DNA of 64,000 bases from assembly GCF_000143415.4 (NCBI RefSeq), contig NW_003314324.1:443811-507810 (forward strand). The letters are read 5' to 3'. Shown one piece after another: positions 9,776-20,345 of this stretch (position 1 is the first letter of the stretch; every line of letters begins with the position of its first letter). This DNA comes from Selaginella moellendorffii. Lineage: Eukaryota > Streptophyta > Lycopodiopsida > Selaginellales > Selaginellaceae. The notes beneath the pieces are model-generated. The model was not told where the DNA came from, did not search any database, and was given only the letters and a program-made list of their open reading frames with translations. A program made the position numbers and the translations under genes.

Positions 9776-11258
9776 TTACGATTTGCGTCGGGTTCTCCTT
9801 TGACGGGCGCCCTCGCCTTCCTTCTCAATCTCGTTGCCTGTCGCGTCGTCCTCCGCCTTGTCCTTGGAATCGTCCGGGCTGGAGATGTCTTCCTTCTTGG
9901 ACTTCTCTACAGTCACCTGCGCAAGACAAACAACCATGAGAATCCAAAACTAGCGCAACTCTATTGCTAATTGTACCTTCGTCTTCTTGGGGGGCGATTT
10001 CTTGCCACCAAAAAGAATCTTAAACAGCGTGACCACCACGACGAGCGGGATGAAAGCTATGGCGCTCAAAGAAATGGTTGGGAACTTCTCGGCCTTCTAG
10101 ATCCTGTGTGTCACAAACGAAAAGAAAGTAAGAATACGAGACAAAGTCCATGTTTTACTTACAAGAATCTTTTCCTTCTGTGACGCCAAAGCCGGGATGT
10201 CGGCAACCTTGCGCAGGTACTCAAACATCTTTGCCTGAAAAGATTCAAGGTCGTCACACACACACACAAGAAAGAAAACAAAAGACAGACAAAGGAAAAG
10301 TACCTGGATGCCGTCAGGACTCGGAGTCGCTTCTTCAATTTTTTGCTTCTCCTTCTCAGCCTCGTACTTGGGCTTCCATTTCGTCTCCCTGTACTCTGCT
10401 GCCACAGCCTCGTCGGTCGCCACCAGGATGTTGTCAAAAAGAATGCCGTCCTGCATCGTCCAGATCTCGATCCCTATCGCCGAGATCGGCTCTAGATCCG
10501 GCCTGTCCAACTCGAAGTACTCCGGGTTCGGTATTTGCTTCGGAGCCCAGATCCCCTTGTAAGCCGGGCTGTCGATCATCGGAGGATACCACTTCCTCTT
10601 GTAGTCCGGGTTCCTCTTCATGGGCCTCTTCCATTCTCCACACCCAGACGCTTCCTCACACTTTGGGTTGCTGATCTTCGGGGGCTCCCACTCGCCATCC
10701 TCCTCGTCGTCCCAGTCCGCGGGCTTGCTAGCTTCCGGATCGTCAACCTCGTCCGGCTCGTTGTCCAGCCAGTCATCGGGCTTGACCGCCTCCGCGTCCT
10801 CGATCTCCAGTGGAGCGTCCTCGTCCCAATCCTCGGGCTTGGTCGCTTCCGGATCGGGGATCTTCGCCCGCTCGTCCCAGTCCTCGGGCTTCTTGTCGTC
10901 GGGATCGGGGATGGTCTTGGGCGGGATCACGGCCGGCTCGAAGTCGCTCGAGAGGAGGTCGACGCTCTTCTCCTCCTTGCCGCCGACGAGGATCTTGAGC
11001 GTGTTGTTCGGGTAGATCACTGCCGTGTAGACGTGAGAGAGCTTATCAGCCACTGGCGATGGCGGGTACTTGAGGTGATGCTCGATGTGCTTGTCGGATT
11101 TGGGACCCTTGTGCTTGTAGATGAATTGCACCTTGTTGGTGGTACCACATTTGTCTGGCCCAAACATGATTGAGTAGGGGGATTCATTACTGAAATTGTC
11201 GGGCGTCCATTGCAAGAGAAGGAACTTGAGATAGGCGATGCCACACTCTAATCCTTTC
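9776..11258 (-). pseudogene. CNX: Calnexin, copy 2, frameshifted
   Basis: Same four-exon layout as copy 1: exon A about 11258-10304, B 10234-10163, C 10103-9977, D 9916-9776. It reaches slightly further 5' than copy 1 (an IAYLKF block of the lectin domain). Exon C is 127 instead of 132 bp: five bases near its acceptor are missing, which throws the transmembrane helix and tail out of frame. The N-terminal ~200 residues are absent here too. The P-domain part is almost identical to copy 1. A non-functional relic. Confidence 0.85.
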
Positions 11259-11259
11259 T

Positions 11260-11765
11260 GGAATTATAGTTTAAACCTTAGTCAAACACAGAATAGAACA
11301 TAAGTGGGGAGTTAAATTATGCTTTAAGTTAGTCAACCATGTTTAACTTACCCATTATCCTTATTATACATTTGGAATTCATCAAAAACTAAAAAACTCA
11401 AGGGTAATTATGTGGTGAAAAACTTAGATTTTGTATTTTTACATCAGATTATAACATTGGTATTGGAGCCTAATTTAATTCTCATGGCTGACAAATATAG
11501 AAGGAAAACCAAGGTTAGTAAACCTTAAGAGAAGTACCATGGTGACTAAAGGATAACTTAAATATGATTGTAGATGATAATTTCTAAAGGATTGTTAAGC
11601 ACCAAATTAAGGTAATAGAATAGAAAAAAGGCTTATAAACAAAACCCCCTTTTGTAAAAGAATGCATGCTTTAGGATTTTACTTAAAAATTAATCTTTAA
11701 AACAATTACAAAAACTTACTAAATATAAAATGACACTAGATTGCAAATTTAGATGCAAGAATAAT
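11260..11765. mobile_element. Degraded LTR-element remnant beside calnexin copy 2
   Basis: Counterpart of 3760-4165, better preserved. It contains an inverted decayed stretch related to the chromovirus LTR (about 11290-11385) and TGGTATTGGAGCC at about 11458, resembling a tRNA-Met primer site. About 300 bp of AT-rich interior follow. It is also present, inverted, at 58140-58650. Confidence 0.4.
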
Positions 11766-12400
11766 AAAGTGCATATTTGACAAAATGCCATGTTAAAGTT
11801 TAGTATTGTGGAGTTCATTATTGTATGTCTACACAGGATCAAGAGATATGGACTTTGACACGACGATTTTTCGATAAAATGCCATACCAACAGCTAGTTT
11901 CTTGGAACACCATGCTTGATGCTTATGCCCAAAATGGGTATATGGTAGAAGCAAGGGTCATGTTCAATGCAATGGTGGAGAAAGACATAATTTCTTGGAC
12001 TAGAATGCTTGCTGCCTCACTTGCAAGAAAAACTTTTGCCCAGATGCCAGGGAAGAATGAAGTTTCTGCAGATGGCCGGCATTTACAACCAATTTGGATT
12101 TGTCTCCGCCCTCAATGCTCACGGCCAAGTTGGCAGTGTTGCTTTGTTTCGATGGCTTTTGACTGTGGCATTCAGCCATGTCACCAGCATTACTCCTGCA
12201 TAATCGATGGCCTGGCATTGACAATGCAAGAGAACTCATCGGAAACATGCCATTTGTTCCCACTTCTTTGAATTGGCTGTGCCTTTTAGCTGCATGTTGG
12301 AGCCTCGAGTGTGGAACCTGCATATCAAAATGGGTGTCTGGACTTGCGAGCAGCAGAGCTATGTATCCTCTCCTGGCAAATGTATGGGCTTGGCATTGTT
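11766..12400 (+). pseudogene. Second PPR gene, partial copy in unit 2
   Basis: Begins inside a repeat (MPCxSxVLWSS-like) and covers about three PPR repeats plus the E-like motif (GIQPCHQHYSCIIDG, NMPFVPTSLNW). It is broken by internal deletions (after the ISWTRMLAA block and after NEVS) and frameshifts, so no long frame survives. It matches the inverted unit 3 copy better than the unit 1 gene, because both start at the same truncated point. Confidence 0.7.
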
Positions 12401-13062
12401 AGAATCTAAGGAAAAAAAAACTGCTGCCTAGATTATGTTGTCAAATTACTTGAGAATTTAAGACTATGCGTTTCATGCTTGATAAATTCAAATATTGACA
12501 AAATGGGAAAAAAACAAATCATTTGTCTATATAACACCCAACATTCCCAGGATCTGAGCGTGGAGCTCCTGGACCAAATCACTAGAGGCTCTGAGAGATC
12601 GCGAGCAACTTCAATCAGACAGATACCTTGCAATACCTAGTGATTGAGGTGTGTGGAAAGTGCAGCAGGCGAAATTTGTGTTTGATGATCTGCCTAAGGG
12701 AATGTGTTTGATTCTATTTGAATGTTCTCAAAACTCTTCATGGAAAACTAGAAAACGATCAATGTTTGATGTCTGACGACGATACTTGCTGCCATGATAG
12801 GTACTAACAAAGCAAATATTCCTTTGCGCCACGATGTTCACACGAAGCTCTTCGGAGCGATGGAGATGGAACGCGATGCCCTTGTCATGGCAGTGTGGGG
12901 CTGCCTTCTTTTGCAATCGACACTCCAGCCGACTCGATCCATCGCCTTGGACTCCTCCAAATCGTGCGGTAGTCTTGCTGCACCAAACGACGATTAAGTC
13001 AATGCAAGTGCTACGTCCATATCACCCATGTTTTGTATTACAGATTGGGCTTCACAGGAATC
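12401..13062. other. Spacer with a short conserved open frame
   Basis: Contains a 67-codon frame on the plus strand (12794-12997) starting MIGTNKANIP. The inverted unit 3 counterpart (57012-56800) shares this start and its last residues (AAPNDD), but the middle is frame-shifted between copies. It may be an exon fragment of an unidentified gene. I do not recognise a family. Confidence 0.25.
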
Positions 13063-14216
13063 TTAGACAAGCACGTTTGATTCCTCTGACAAAAGCACGC
13101 AATGTAGCTCCGACCTCTCAAACTTCTTTAAGGATCGTTCACCAGTGATGTGTGTACACGAATGGAACCAAGTGGGCTTTCCTGTAGCTAAATCCAATGG
13201 AGCCATCGGGAAGAACGAGGTCGAAATAGTTCCCGACTCTCCCGGTGCTCGCGTCCTTGTACTCGTAAGTGATGCCAACGTAGGCGCCGTGCTGGGAAGC
13301 GATCTGTCCGGCTTTGAATTGGAGAGAATCCCTGTCCTGTTTGAGGTCGAGTTTGAGCGCGCCATCGGACCAGAGCACCAGTCGATCGCCGGCTCGGAGG
13401 CGCTGGCTCCTCCTGTTGAGCATCACATCCATGTCCTCGTAGAAGAGGAGCTTTCCCAGGACGCAAGAGACCGGCACTGTTTTCTTCATTGTGAGGGCGA
13501 TGTCCTTCTGGAAGAAATCGCCCGAGAAGATCGAGACCCTGGCGCTGCCGTAGAACAAGGTCGAGAGGGCAATGGCTCCAAACGCCAGGGAGTGGCCGCG
13601 ATGCAGCTGTGTAGCACGCTTCTTGTCGGATTTCTCCATCTTGGGAAGAGACTCGTCGAGAACGGCCCTGAGAATCGCCGAGAACCACGCCATGAGGAAT
13701 GCGATCCCATCCATCCCCCACACGTCGGCGCTCATCACCAGAGGCAAGATTGTCACCTGCGACACGGCGGTGCCGACGCCGCCGAATCGATTCCACAGGA
13801 ACCACGCCGTGGTCCACATCGACGCGAATACCAGCGGCTGGGACGTTCTTGCTCGATCAAAACGCTTCCTGTAGCTGATGCTTGCAAGAAATGGGAGGAG
13901 AAGAAACACCCACAGCGCCAGTGCCCAGATTATTCCCACAATTGGCACGCTGCTGGCCGTGGAGCTGTCCGGTCTCACCTTTCCCGGGAAGAATGCCAGG
14001 AACGCCAGGCTCGCGGCAGTGGTCTGGAGGAGGAGCGCCAGGAGAATTGTGAGCGCCGCGGAGCGCCATGAGCAAGAATTGCGCAAAATCCCTGATTTGT
14101 GGAAGAAATGCAGGAGGAAAAATGGTTGAAACCAAGAACAAATTGCAACGGATTGGAAACCAGAGAAGAAAGTGCATGCCACCAGAGAGAATGACCAACA
14201 ATGCCATGTTCTTCAT
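13063..14216 (-). pseudogene. Lnt-like gene, copy 2, catalytic region deleted
   Basis: Aligned with the intact copy: the start region has a one-base insertion (frameshift within the first 15 codons). The membrane domain and first half of the nitrilase domain then run in frame to SYRKAHLVPF, retaining the Lys of the triad. At the position of the catalytic Glu there is Asp (VLWSD instead of VLWSE). Immediately afterwards about 600 bp, including the Cys motif and both introns, are deleted, and the sequence jumps to the last 30 codons (ITGERSLKKFERSEL). With Glu changed and Cys lost it cannot be an active enzyme. Confidence 0.8.
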
Positions 14217-14310
14217 GTCTCTTTGTTTAAATGTAAGTGGTAAATTTATATATATTTAAGAACAATTGTATTCATCAAAAAATTATTTATGGGTATGTAT
14301 AATTTGGAAG

Positions 14311-14484
14311 TGTGAGGGCCAAGTATACGGCTACGATGCCGTATACTAATATTAGCGTAGTGGATTTTGGTAGCTGTCGGATTGGTTTCAATCCGGACCA
14401 CTCGCTCCTGTATGTAAGCTAGGGTTTTTGGGTTAATTGATATGCACATTTCTGTATTCCCTTTCCATATTCCATGCACTCACA
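14311..14484 (+). repeat. 5' LTR of element A1
   Basis: 174 bp, TG...CA ends. Contains TATGTAAG at about 14411 where the 3' LTR has TATATAAG, so the TATA-like box of the 5' LTR has a point change that could weaken transcription. Confidence 0.9.
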
Positions 14485-14717
14485 TTGGTGGAGATGAGGG
14501 GCACTTTTGATTGTCCCTGGGGAGTGCTTGGATTTGGGATTTCGGTTTAGATCTAGCTTTTGCATTGTCTAGATCTAGCTTTTTCCATTTCCTTTCTTTT
14601 GTTCTTTCCTTTCAGGATTTTGGTTTAGATCTAGCTTTTTGCATTGTCTAGATCTACTATTTCTTTCCAGCTTTTTGTCATTTCTCTTCTTTTGCTCTTT
14701 TTTTCTCATTCATTTTC

Positions 14718-15650
14718 ATGGCCGATCCGCAATCTCCTCCTTTGACTCTAGAGCAGCAGTTGGTTCAATTACTTGATGCTATGCGCTTGCAATTGAACAA
14801 CCAAACTCAGTTGATGGCGGCGTTCACGGCACATGGTACAACTCCTCCTGCTTTTGGTGCCAATCCTCGCGTTCGGCCGGAGTTCTTTCGTGGGAATCCT
14901 GGGGATGATGTGTACCATTGGTTCGATCACTTCACGGTGATTGCCACATATCATTCTTGGGATGATGCTCGACGTTTGCGTGAGTTCCCCACATGCCTTC
15001 AAGGGACGGCATTGCAGTGGTACAATGGATTGAGCGCAGCTACTCGTGGCGATTGGAGTGTTCTTCCGGACGTCTTCAAACGCGCCTTCGGACACGCTGA
15101 CGATTGTGATGATGCCTTCCAACAATTGCATCGTCTTCGCCAAGGGCTATCTGAGTCGGTGATGCAATTTGGCGTTCGTTTCCGAAGTCTTTTGCTTCGT
15201 GCGGAGCCAAATATGTCGGAGCGGATCAAGCTAGGAATGCTGTGGCCAGCACTTCGTCAAGATCTTGTTGGACTTGTGCATGCACTTGCTCCTGCCACTC
15301 TTGACGATGCTCTTCGCTTGGCACAACGTTATGAGACGTCGCCTCTTCCACTTCTTGCTACACGTCCTTCAGCTCCACTTCCTATGAGTGATGGTCCTGT
15401 TCCCATGGAGGTTGATGCTGCTGCTACTCGAGTCCAAGGACAAGGGCGAGGACGTGGTCGTGGCCGTGACGTTCGTTGCTGGGCGTGTGATGAAGTTGGT
15501 CATACTTATCGGCGTTGTCGGCGCTTTCCGGATTGGCGACCTCCATTTCCTGGGTGGAGACCTTGGCGTCAGCAACGTCCCGTTGGTGCTGCTGCGGTGG
15601 AAGGTTTGGATACCGAGGTGCATTCGGGAAACGAGGAGTCGCGCAAGTAA
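14718..15650 (+). CDS. Ty3/gypsy Gag with CCHC zinc knuckle
   Basis: 310 aa from the first ATG after the 5' LTR. A capsid-like helical region (PEFFRGNPGDDVYHWFDHF, LQGTALQWYNGL) is followed by an Arg/Gly-rich linker and a classical C-x2-C-x4-H-x4-C knuckle (CWACDEVGHTYRRC) near residue 255. Gag forms the particle and packages element RNA. The frame ends at 15650, five codons after the slippery heptamer that links it to pol. The frame is undisturbed. Confidence 0.88.
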   Translation: MADPQSPPLTLEQQLVQLLDAMRLQLNNQTQLMAAFTAHGTTPPAFGANPRVRPEFFRGNPGDDVYHWFDHFTVIATYHSWDDARRLREFPTCLQGTALQWYNGLSAATRGDWSVLPDVFKRAFGHADDCDDAFQQLHRLRQGLSESVMQFGVRFRSLLLRAEPNMSERIKLGMLWPALRQDLVGLVHALAPATLDDALRLAQRYETSPLPLLATRPSAPLPMSDGPVPMEVDAAATRVQGQGRGRGRGRDVRCWACDEVGHTYRRCRRFPDWRPPFPGWRPWRQQRPVGAAAVEGLDTEVHSGNEESRK

Positions 15651-15688
15651 TGGAGGGACCTTGCGCGAATAAGTTAGTGACCCCTCCA
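15626..15688 (+). promoter_or_regulatory. Predicted -1 programmed ribosomal frameshift signal with H-type pseudoknot
   Basis: Heptamer GGGAAAC at 15626-15632 lies in the gag frame as G-GGA-AAC, the required register. After a 6-nt spacer, TCGCGCAAG (15639-15647) is perfectly complementary to CTTGCGCGA (15660-15668). The loop segment TGGAGGG (15651-15657) is perfectly complementary to CCCTCCA (15682-15688). This gives stems of 9 and 7 bp with connecting loops of 3, 2 and 13 nt. A -1 slip moves the ribosome from gag into the frame that encodes protease through integrase. The same heptamer is used by animal PEG10 and sushi-type relatives (established knowledge). Confidence 0.8.
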
Positions 15689-18600
15689 TCTTTCTTTCGG
15701 GAGTATCATCAACGGGTTCACTCGGCACCGGTTCATCCAGTGTTTACTTTCCAAGCTCGTTTTTATAACAAGAGGTCTCCTATTCTTCTCTCCGTGTTGG
15801 TTGATACAGGTTCGAGTTTATCTTCTATTGCTCGACCTGTTGCCACACGTTGTTGTCTACACTTGCGTCGTGCGGCGGATCCAGTTTTCATTCTTTATGG
15901 CAACGGCCGTACACATGCATGTGCACGAGATGAGGCGGACCTGGTTGTGCGTGTGGGTAATCTCGAGCTTGAGTTGCAGTCGTTGCGGGTGGTGCCGAGT
16001 CAAGCTTTTGACCTCATTCTTGGTATGGATTGGTTGCAACACAATCATGCCAAGTGTGACTTTGAGGCTTTTCCCCCTTGTCTCATACTTCCTTATGTTT
16101 CATCCATTCCTCTCACTTCCGTACCTCTTCGTCCCTCTACTTCTACCTCTGCTTCCATTACTTTTGTTCCCCCATTATTTCCTCTTGTGTCTCCATCTTG
16201 TTCTGCTCTTCCCTTTTCCGATCCCTCTGATGATCTTTGTGTTGCAGTTGTTGACCAGCTCATGAAGGAGTATTCTGATCTCTTTGAATTTGACCTATCG
16301 TCTGGGGCCAAGATTGCCACACGTCATCCCATTCCAACCGGGGATGCTCGTCCAATCAAGGTTCCTGTTCGTCGTCGGTCACCCAAGGAGATCAAGATTT
16401 TGCGTGCCAACGTCAAGGAGATGTTGGAGAAGGGTGTTATTCGGAAGTCACGGAGTCCTTGGGCATGTGAACCTCATCTTGTGACGAAGCCTGATGGGAG
16501 TATTCGTTTCTGCATCTACTATTGTCCGTTAAATGAAGTGACGATCCTGGACGTGTACCCTCTTCCTCACACTGCTGATCTCTTGGATCGTCTGGGGCGA
16601 AGTCATTGGTTCACCAAGCTAGATCTTGCTTCTGGGTATTGGCAAGTACCGATGGCTGAAGACGATATTCCTAAGACTGCTTTTCGTACACCATTTGGTT
16701 TGTACGAGTTTTTGGTGATGCCGTTTGGTTTGAACAATGCTCCAGCAACTTTCCAGCGGATGATGGACGAGGTTCTTTGCGATATGCCAGAGGTGACGGC
16801 TGACTTCATTGATGATGTCTTGATCCACTCGGAGGGGACGTGGGAGGAGCATGTTCGTGATGTTTGTAAAGTGTTGGATCGGCTACGCGACGTTGGTTTA
16901 AAGCTGAAGCGGTCGAAGTGCGTGTTTGGGTCTAAGGACACAACTTATCTTGGGTACCGTATTTCTCGTGAGGGTTTGCAAGTTGATCCTGACAAACTTG
17001 TGGCTGTTCTAAAGTTCCCTACTCCGAAGTGTGTGAATGATGTGCAGCGCTTTTTAGGTAACGTGCAGTATCTCGGTCGTTTTGTAGATCATCTTTCTGA
17101 TCGCACTATACCATTGCGAGCGTTGCTGAAGTCATCAACGTCATCTTTCATCTGGTCTCCCGATTATGAGCGGGCGTTCGTGAATCTCAAAGAGCTATTG
17201 ACGACTCCTCCGGTTTTGGCATATCCTGACTACACTCAACCTTTTATTTTGCGCGTGGATGCTTCTGACATTGGTCTTGGAGGTGTGTTGATGCAAGAGA
17301 GCTCGAGTGTGCCTGGTCAGCGCCATCCCATTGCATACATAAGCCGTACATTACAACCAGCGGAGGTGAACTACTCCACGACGGAGAAGGAGTGTTTAGC
17401 AGCAGTCTGGGGTTTCGAGAAACTTCATGCCTATCTACATGGTTCTCGGACGTTACTTGAAGGTGACCATGCTGCTGTTACTTCATTATTGAAGCGGAAG
17501 AACCTGGTTGGTCATATGGCTCGATGGGCTTTGAAGCTTCAGATATATAATTTCGATGTTGTTCATCGCCCAGGGAGTTCTATGGCTGATGCTGATGCCC
17601 TTTCTTGAGCTCCTCTTCCTTCTCCACTCACTTCTCATGTTTCTGACGAACCTGTTGTTCCAGCATCTGTGGATTTTCTAGATGAGGATTCTGTGCCGTC
17701 GGCAGTTGCTGTCCTTGACGTTCAGTGTCCACAGGGCGTAGAGCAAGATCTACCTTCTCTGGATGAGGTTCGCGAGGCTCAAAAGATTGAGCCGTGGATT
17801 CAAAGGCTTCGAGATGGGTTTGAGAATCCTGCATCACTTGCTGATGACTTGCCTTTTCGGCATTTACATTCTCAATATCGCTTTGAAGATGGCCTTCTTT
17901 ATTTTGTGGGGACAGATCCTGATGCTCATTTACGGCTGGTGGTGCCTTCGGTGTTTATTCCGCGGTTTCTCCATGCCTACCATGATTCTCCTATTCTAGG
18001 TGGGCATATGGGACACCATCGTGTCACCGAGAAGCTGCGCAGATCTTTCTATTGGCCAGAGATGCGACGTGATATTATCCGGTATGTGCGTAGCTGCGTT
18101 TGGTGCCAAGCTCGTAATACTCCCCCTTGTGCTGCGGAAGGACAGTTGGAGTCAATTGCAGTTTCTCGTCCGTTTGAGTTGGTGGCGTTTGATCTTATGG
18201 GACCTTTTCCGCGATCGACTGCTGGCAATGAGTATATTATTATTGCTTCTGACTACTTGACTCGTTGGGTGGAAGTTGGTGCTCTTGCTAGTGCTTCTAC
18301 AACTGCTGTTGGATACTTCCTCCTCAATCGAGTGGTGTTCCAGCATTCTTGTCCAGAACGGATTCTTTCGGATAATGGTCCTGCATTTATGGCTGAGGTA
18401 TTTCATGTTTTGACATCTCGGTTGGGGATACGCCACACTTTTACGAGTGCTTATCATCCACAATCAGACGGTCTGGTGGAACGGCTCGTTCGGATATTCA
18501 AAGGGATGATTGCGAAGTATGTGAACTTTCAACATTCGGATTGGGATGGTTATTTGCCGTCTCTTCGGTATGCTTATGTCACAGGGGTGTAGAGTTCTGT

Positions 18601-19114
18601 TGGTGCTTCACCATATAAACTTCTATATGGTCATGATCCAATATTACCAACCGAGCTGGGTTTACCTTCGCGATTGCCACGAGCTCCTGATGCTAGGTCA
18701 TGGGATCAATATTTGACAAGCATTCTTCCACTTGTCCGAGCAGAGTCTGCTGAACACTTAGGCCGCGTACAAGTGGGACAACAACGGCGCTACAATTCCC
18801 ATCATCGTCCACCAGCGGAGTACAAAGTGGATGATTTAGTGTTAGTCCGTTTTCCCCATCTTACGGTACGTGGTTTATCTAAGGGGCTCCTTGCGCAGTG
18901 GAAAGGACCGTATCGGGTGTTGCGGCAAGTTGGACCACAAGTTTATGAGGTTCGGCATGACGTTCAGCAGGCCGATCCTCCGGAGATTGTGCATGTGCAG
19001 CAGTTAAAACGCTTTATACAAAGGGATCAGGAGCAGTTAATACCGTCTACAGATCCACCGATGCCTCCTCTTGACGTTCCTCCAGATCCCGGCCCATCTA
19101 CAAGAGAACCCTGA
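15633..19114 (+). pseudogene. Ty3/gypsy Pol (protease, RT, RNase H, integrase), two nonsense codons
   Basis: One frame (-1 relative to gag) stays open from 15515 to 19114 except for TGA at 17606-17608 and TAG at 18590-18592, each one transition from a sense codon. Visible parts in order: aspartic protease (VDTGSS near 15802); RT with the FIDD catalytic box (16805-16816); RNase H (RVDASDIGLGG, TEKECLA); integrase zinc finger (H-x-x-H and C-x2-C, 18006-18105); integrase DDE core (Asp in FDLMGP, Asp in SDNGP, Glu in GLVERL); and a WKGPYRVL GPY/F module near 18900. Only the two stops appear to disable it. Confidence 0.88.
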
Positions 19115-19146
19115 CGGCCTTCCATTATTCCGAGAGGAGGGGATGA

Positions 19147-19320
19147 TGTGAGGGCCAAGTGTACAGCTACGATGCCGTATACTAATATTAGCGTAGTGGA
19201 TTTTGGTAGCCGTCGGATTGGTTTCAATCCGGACCATTCACTCCTGTATATAAGCTAGGGTTTTTGGGCTAATTGATATGCACATTTCTGTATTCCCTTT
19301 CCATATTCCATGCACTCACA
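19147..19320 (+). repeat. 3' LTR of element A1
   Basis: 174 bp, preceded by a purine tract, followed by the GAAG target duplication. Retains TATATAAG. Confidence 0.9.
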
Positions 19321-19397
19321 GAAGGTGTAAAGAATATATCATAAGTATTAGGTATATTTTAGAGTATATCTTAATTTAGCAATTTTTATTTTGACTT

Positions 19398-20345
19398 TAT
19401 GAGGTTCAATTGTAACACTACAATGTTGTATATTAATATTATTGCAGTGGGATTTTGATAACCATTAAATTGGTTTCAATTAAAATCATTTTCTTCTGTA
19501 TATAAATTATTGGCTAATTGATATGCACATTTTTATATTTCATTTCCATATTTCATGCACTCACATTTGTGAAGAAGAGAAGTAATTTTCATTGTCTTTA
19601 AAAGTGTCTGGATTTTGGATTTTGGTTTAGATATACCTTTTGTATCATTTAGATCTCTCTTTTCTTATAGCTTTTTCAATTTTTTCTCTTTTACTTTTTC
19701 CTTTTTATTTATCTTTATGGTAGAGCAGCAACTTCCTCCTCCTTTGGTTGGTATAATTGCTCAATGCTATATGGTTATAATTAAACAATCAAACTCAGTT
19801 AATAGTAACATTTACATCGCATGGTACAGCTCTTCTTGCTTTTACTGCCAATCTTTGTGTTTAGCCGAAGTTCTTCTATAGGAGTTCTAGAGATGATATA
19901 TATTATTAGTTTGATCATTTTATGGTGATTGCCACATATAATTCTTGGGATGATGCTCAACGTCTGCATGAGTTTCCCATGTGTCTCCAAGAAATGGCAC
20001 TATAGTGGTAAAATTGTTTGAGTGTAGCCATTTATGCATTCTTCCAGATGTCTTCAAATGTGCATTTTGACATACCAATGATTGTGATAATATCTTCCAA
20101 CAATTGCATTGTTTTTGTCAAGGGCCATTTGAGATGTTATGGCCAACACTTCGTCAAAATTTTGTAGTACTTGTCACCCTTGACAATACTCTTTTTTTGG
20201 CAATTATGAGACATCACCTTTTCCACTTCTTGCTACATGTCATTTAATTCCACTTCCTATAGGAGATGGTCCTATTCCAATGGAAGTTGATGTTGTTACT
20301 GCTCGAGTTTAAGAACGAAGGTGAAAATGCAGTCATGGCCATGAT
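19398..20345 (+). mobile_element. Degraded family A copy (5' LTR and gag part), copy A2
   Basis: 19398-19565 aligns with the family LTR at roughly 75% (same end CATGCACTCACA). It is followed by the leader and a gag region riddled with stops, with recognisable stretches such as the counterparts of ATYHSWDDA and QQLH. Loss of CpG/CpHpG C residues is conspicuous (TTTATGCATT for CGTGGC-type stretches). It ends abruptly at an inverted PPR copy. It closely resembles copy A6 at 59448. Confidence 0.75.

Larger units (their letters stand above)
14311..19320 (+). mobile_element. Ty3/gypsy LTR retrotransposon, nearly complete (family A, copy A1)
   Basis: Two direct LTRs of 174 bp (14311-14484 and 19147-19320), each TGTGAGGG...CTCACA and differing at about seven sites (~4%). 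A four-base direct repeat GAAG flanks the element (14307-14310 and 19321-19324). Inside: gag, a frameshift signal, protease, reverse transcriptase, RNase H, integrase, a GPY/F-like module, then a purine tract GAGAGGAGGGGATGA (19132-19146) directly before the 3' LTR. TGG starts two bases after the 5' LTR as a primer-binding candidate, but I cannot name its tRNA. No chromodomain is visible. It is the best preserved of six family A copies here and sits beside the unit 2 Lnt-like gene. Confidence 0.92.

Noticed and set aside
14484-14505. Assignment of the A1 primer site to a specific tRNA
   Set aside because: TGG is in place but the following bases do not match the tRNA-iMet site or another tRNA end I can name with confidence.
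17606-17608. TGA in pol as a recoded or readthrough stop
   Set aside because: No readthrough context recognised, and a second stop of the same type lies downstream. Simple C-to-T decay is the better explanation, and the element already has a convincing frameshift signal.
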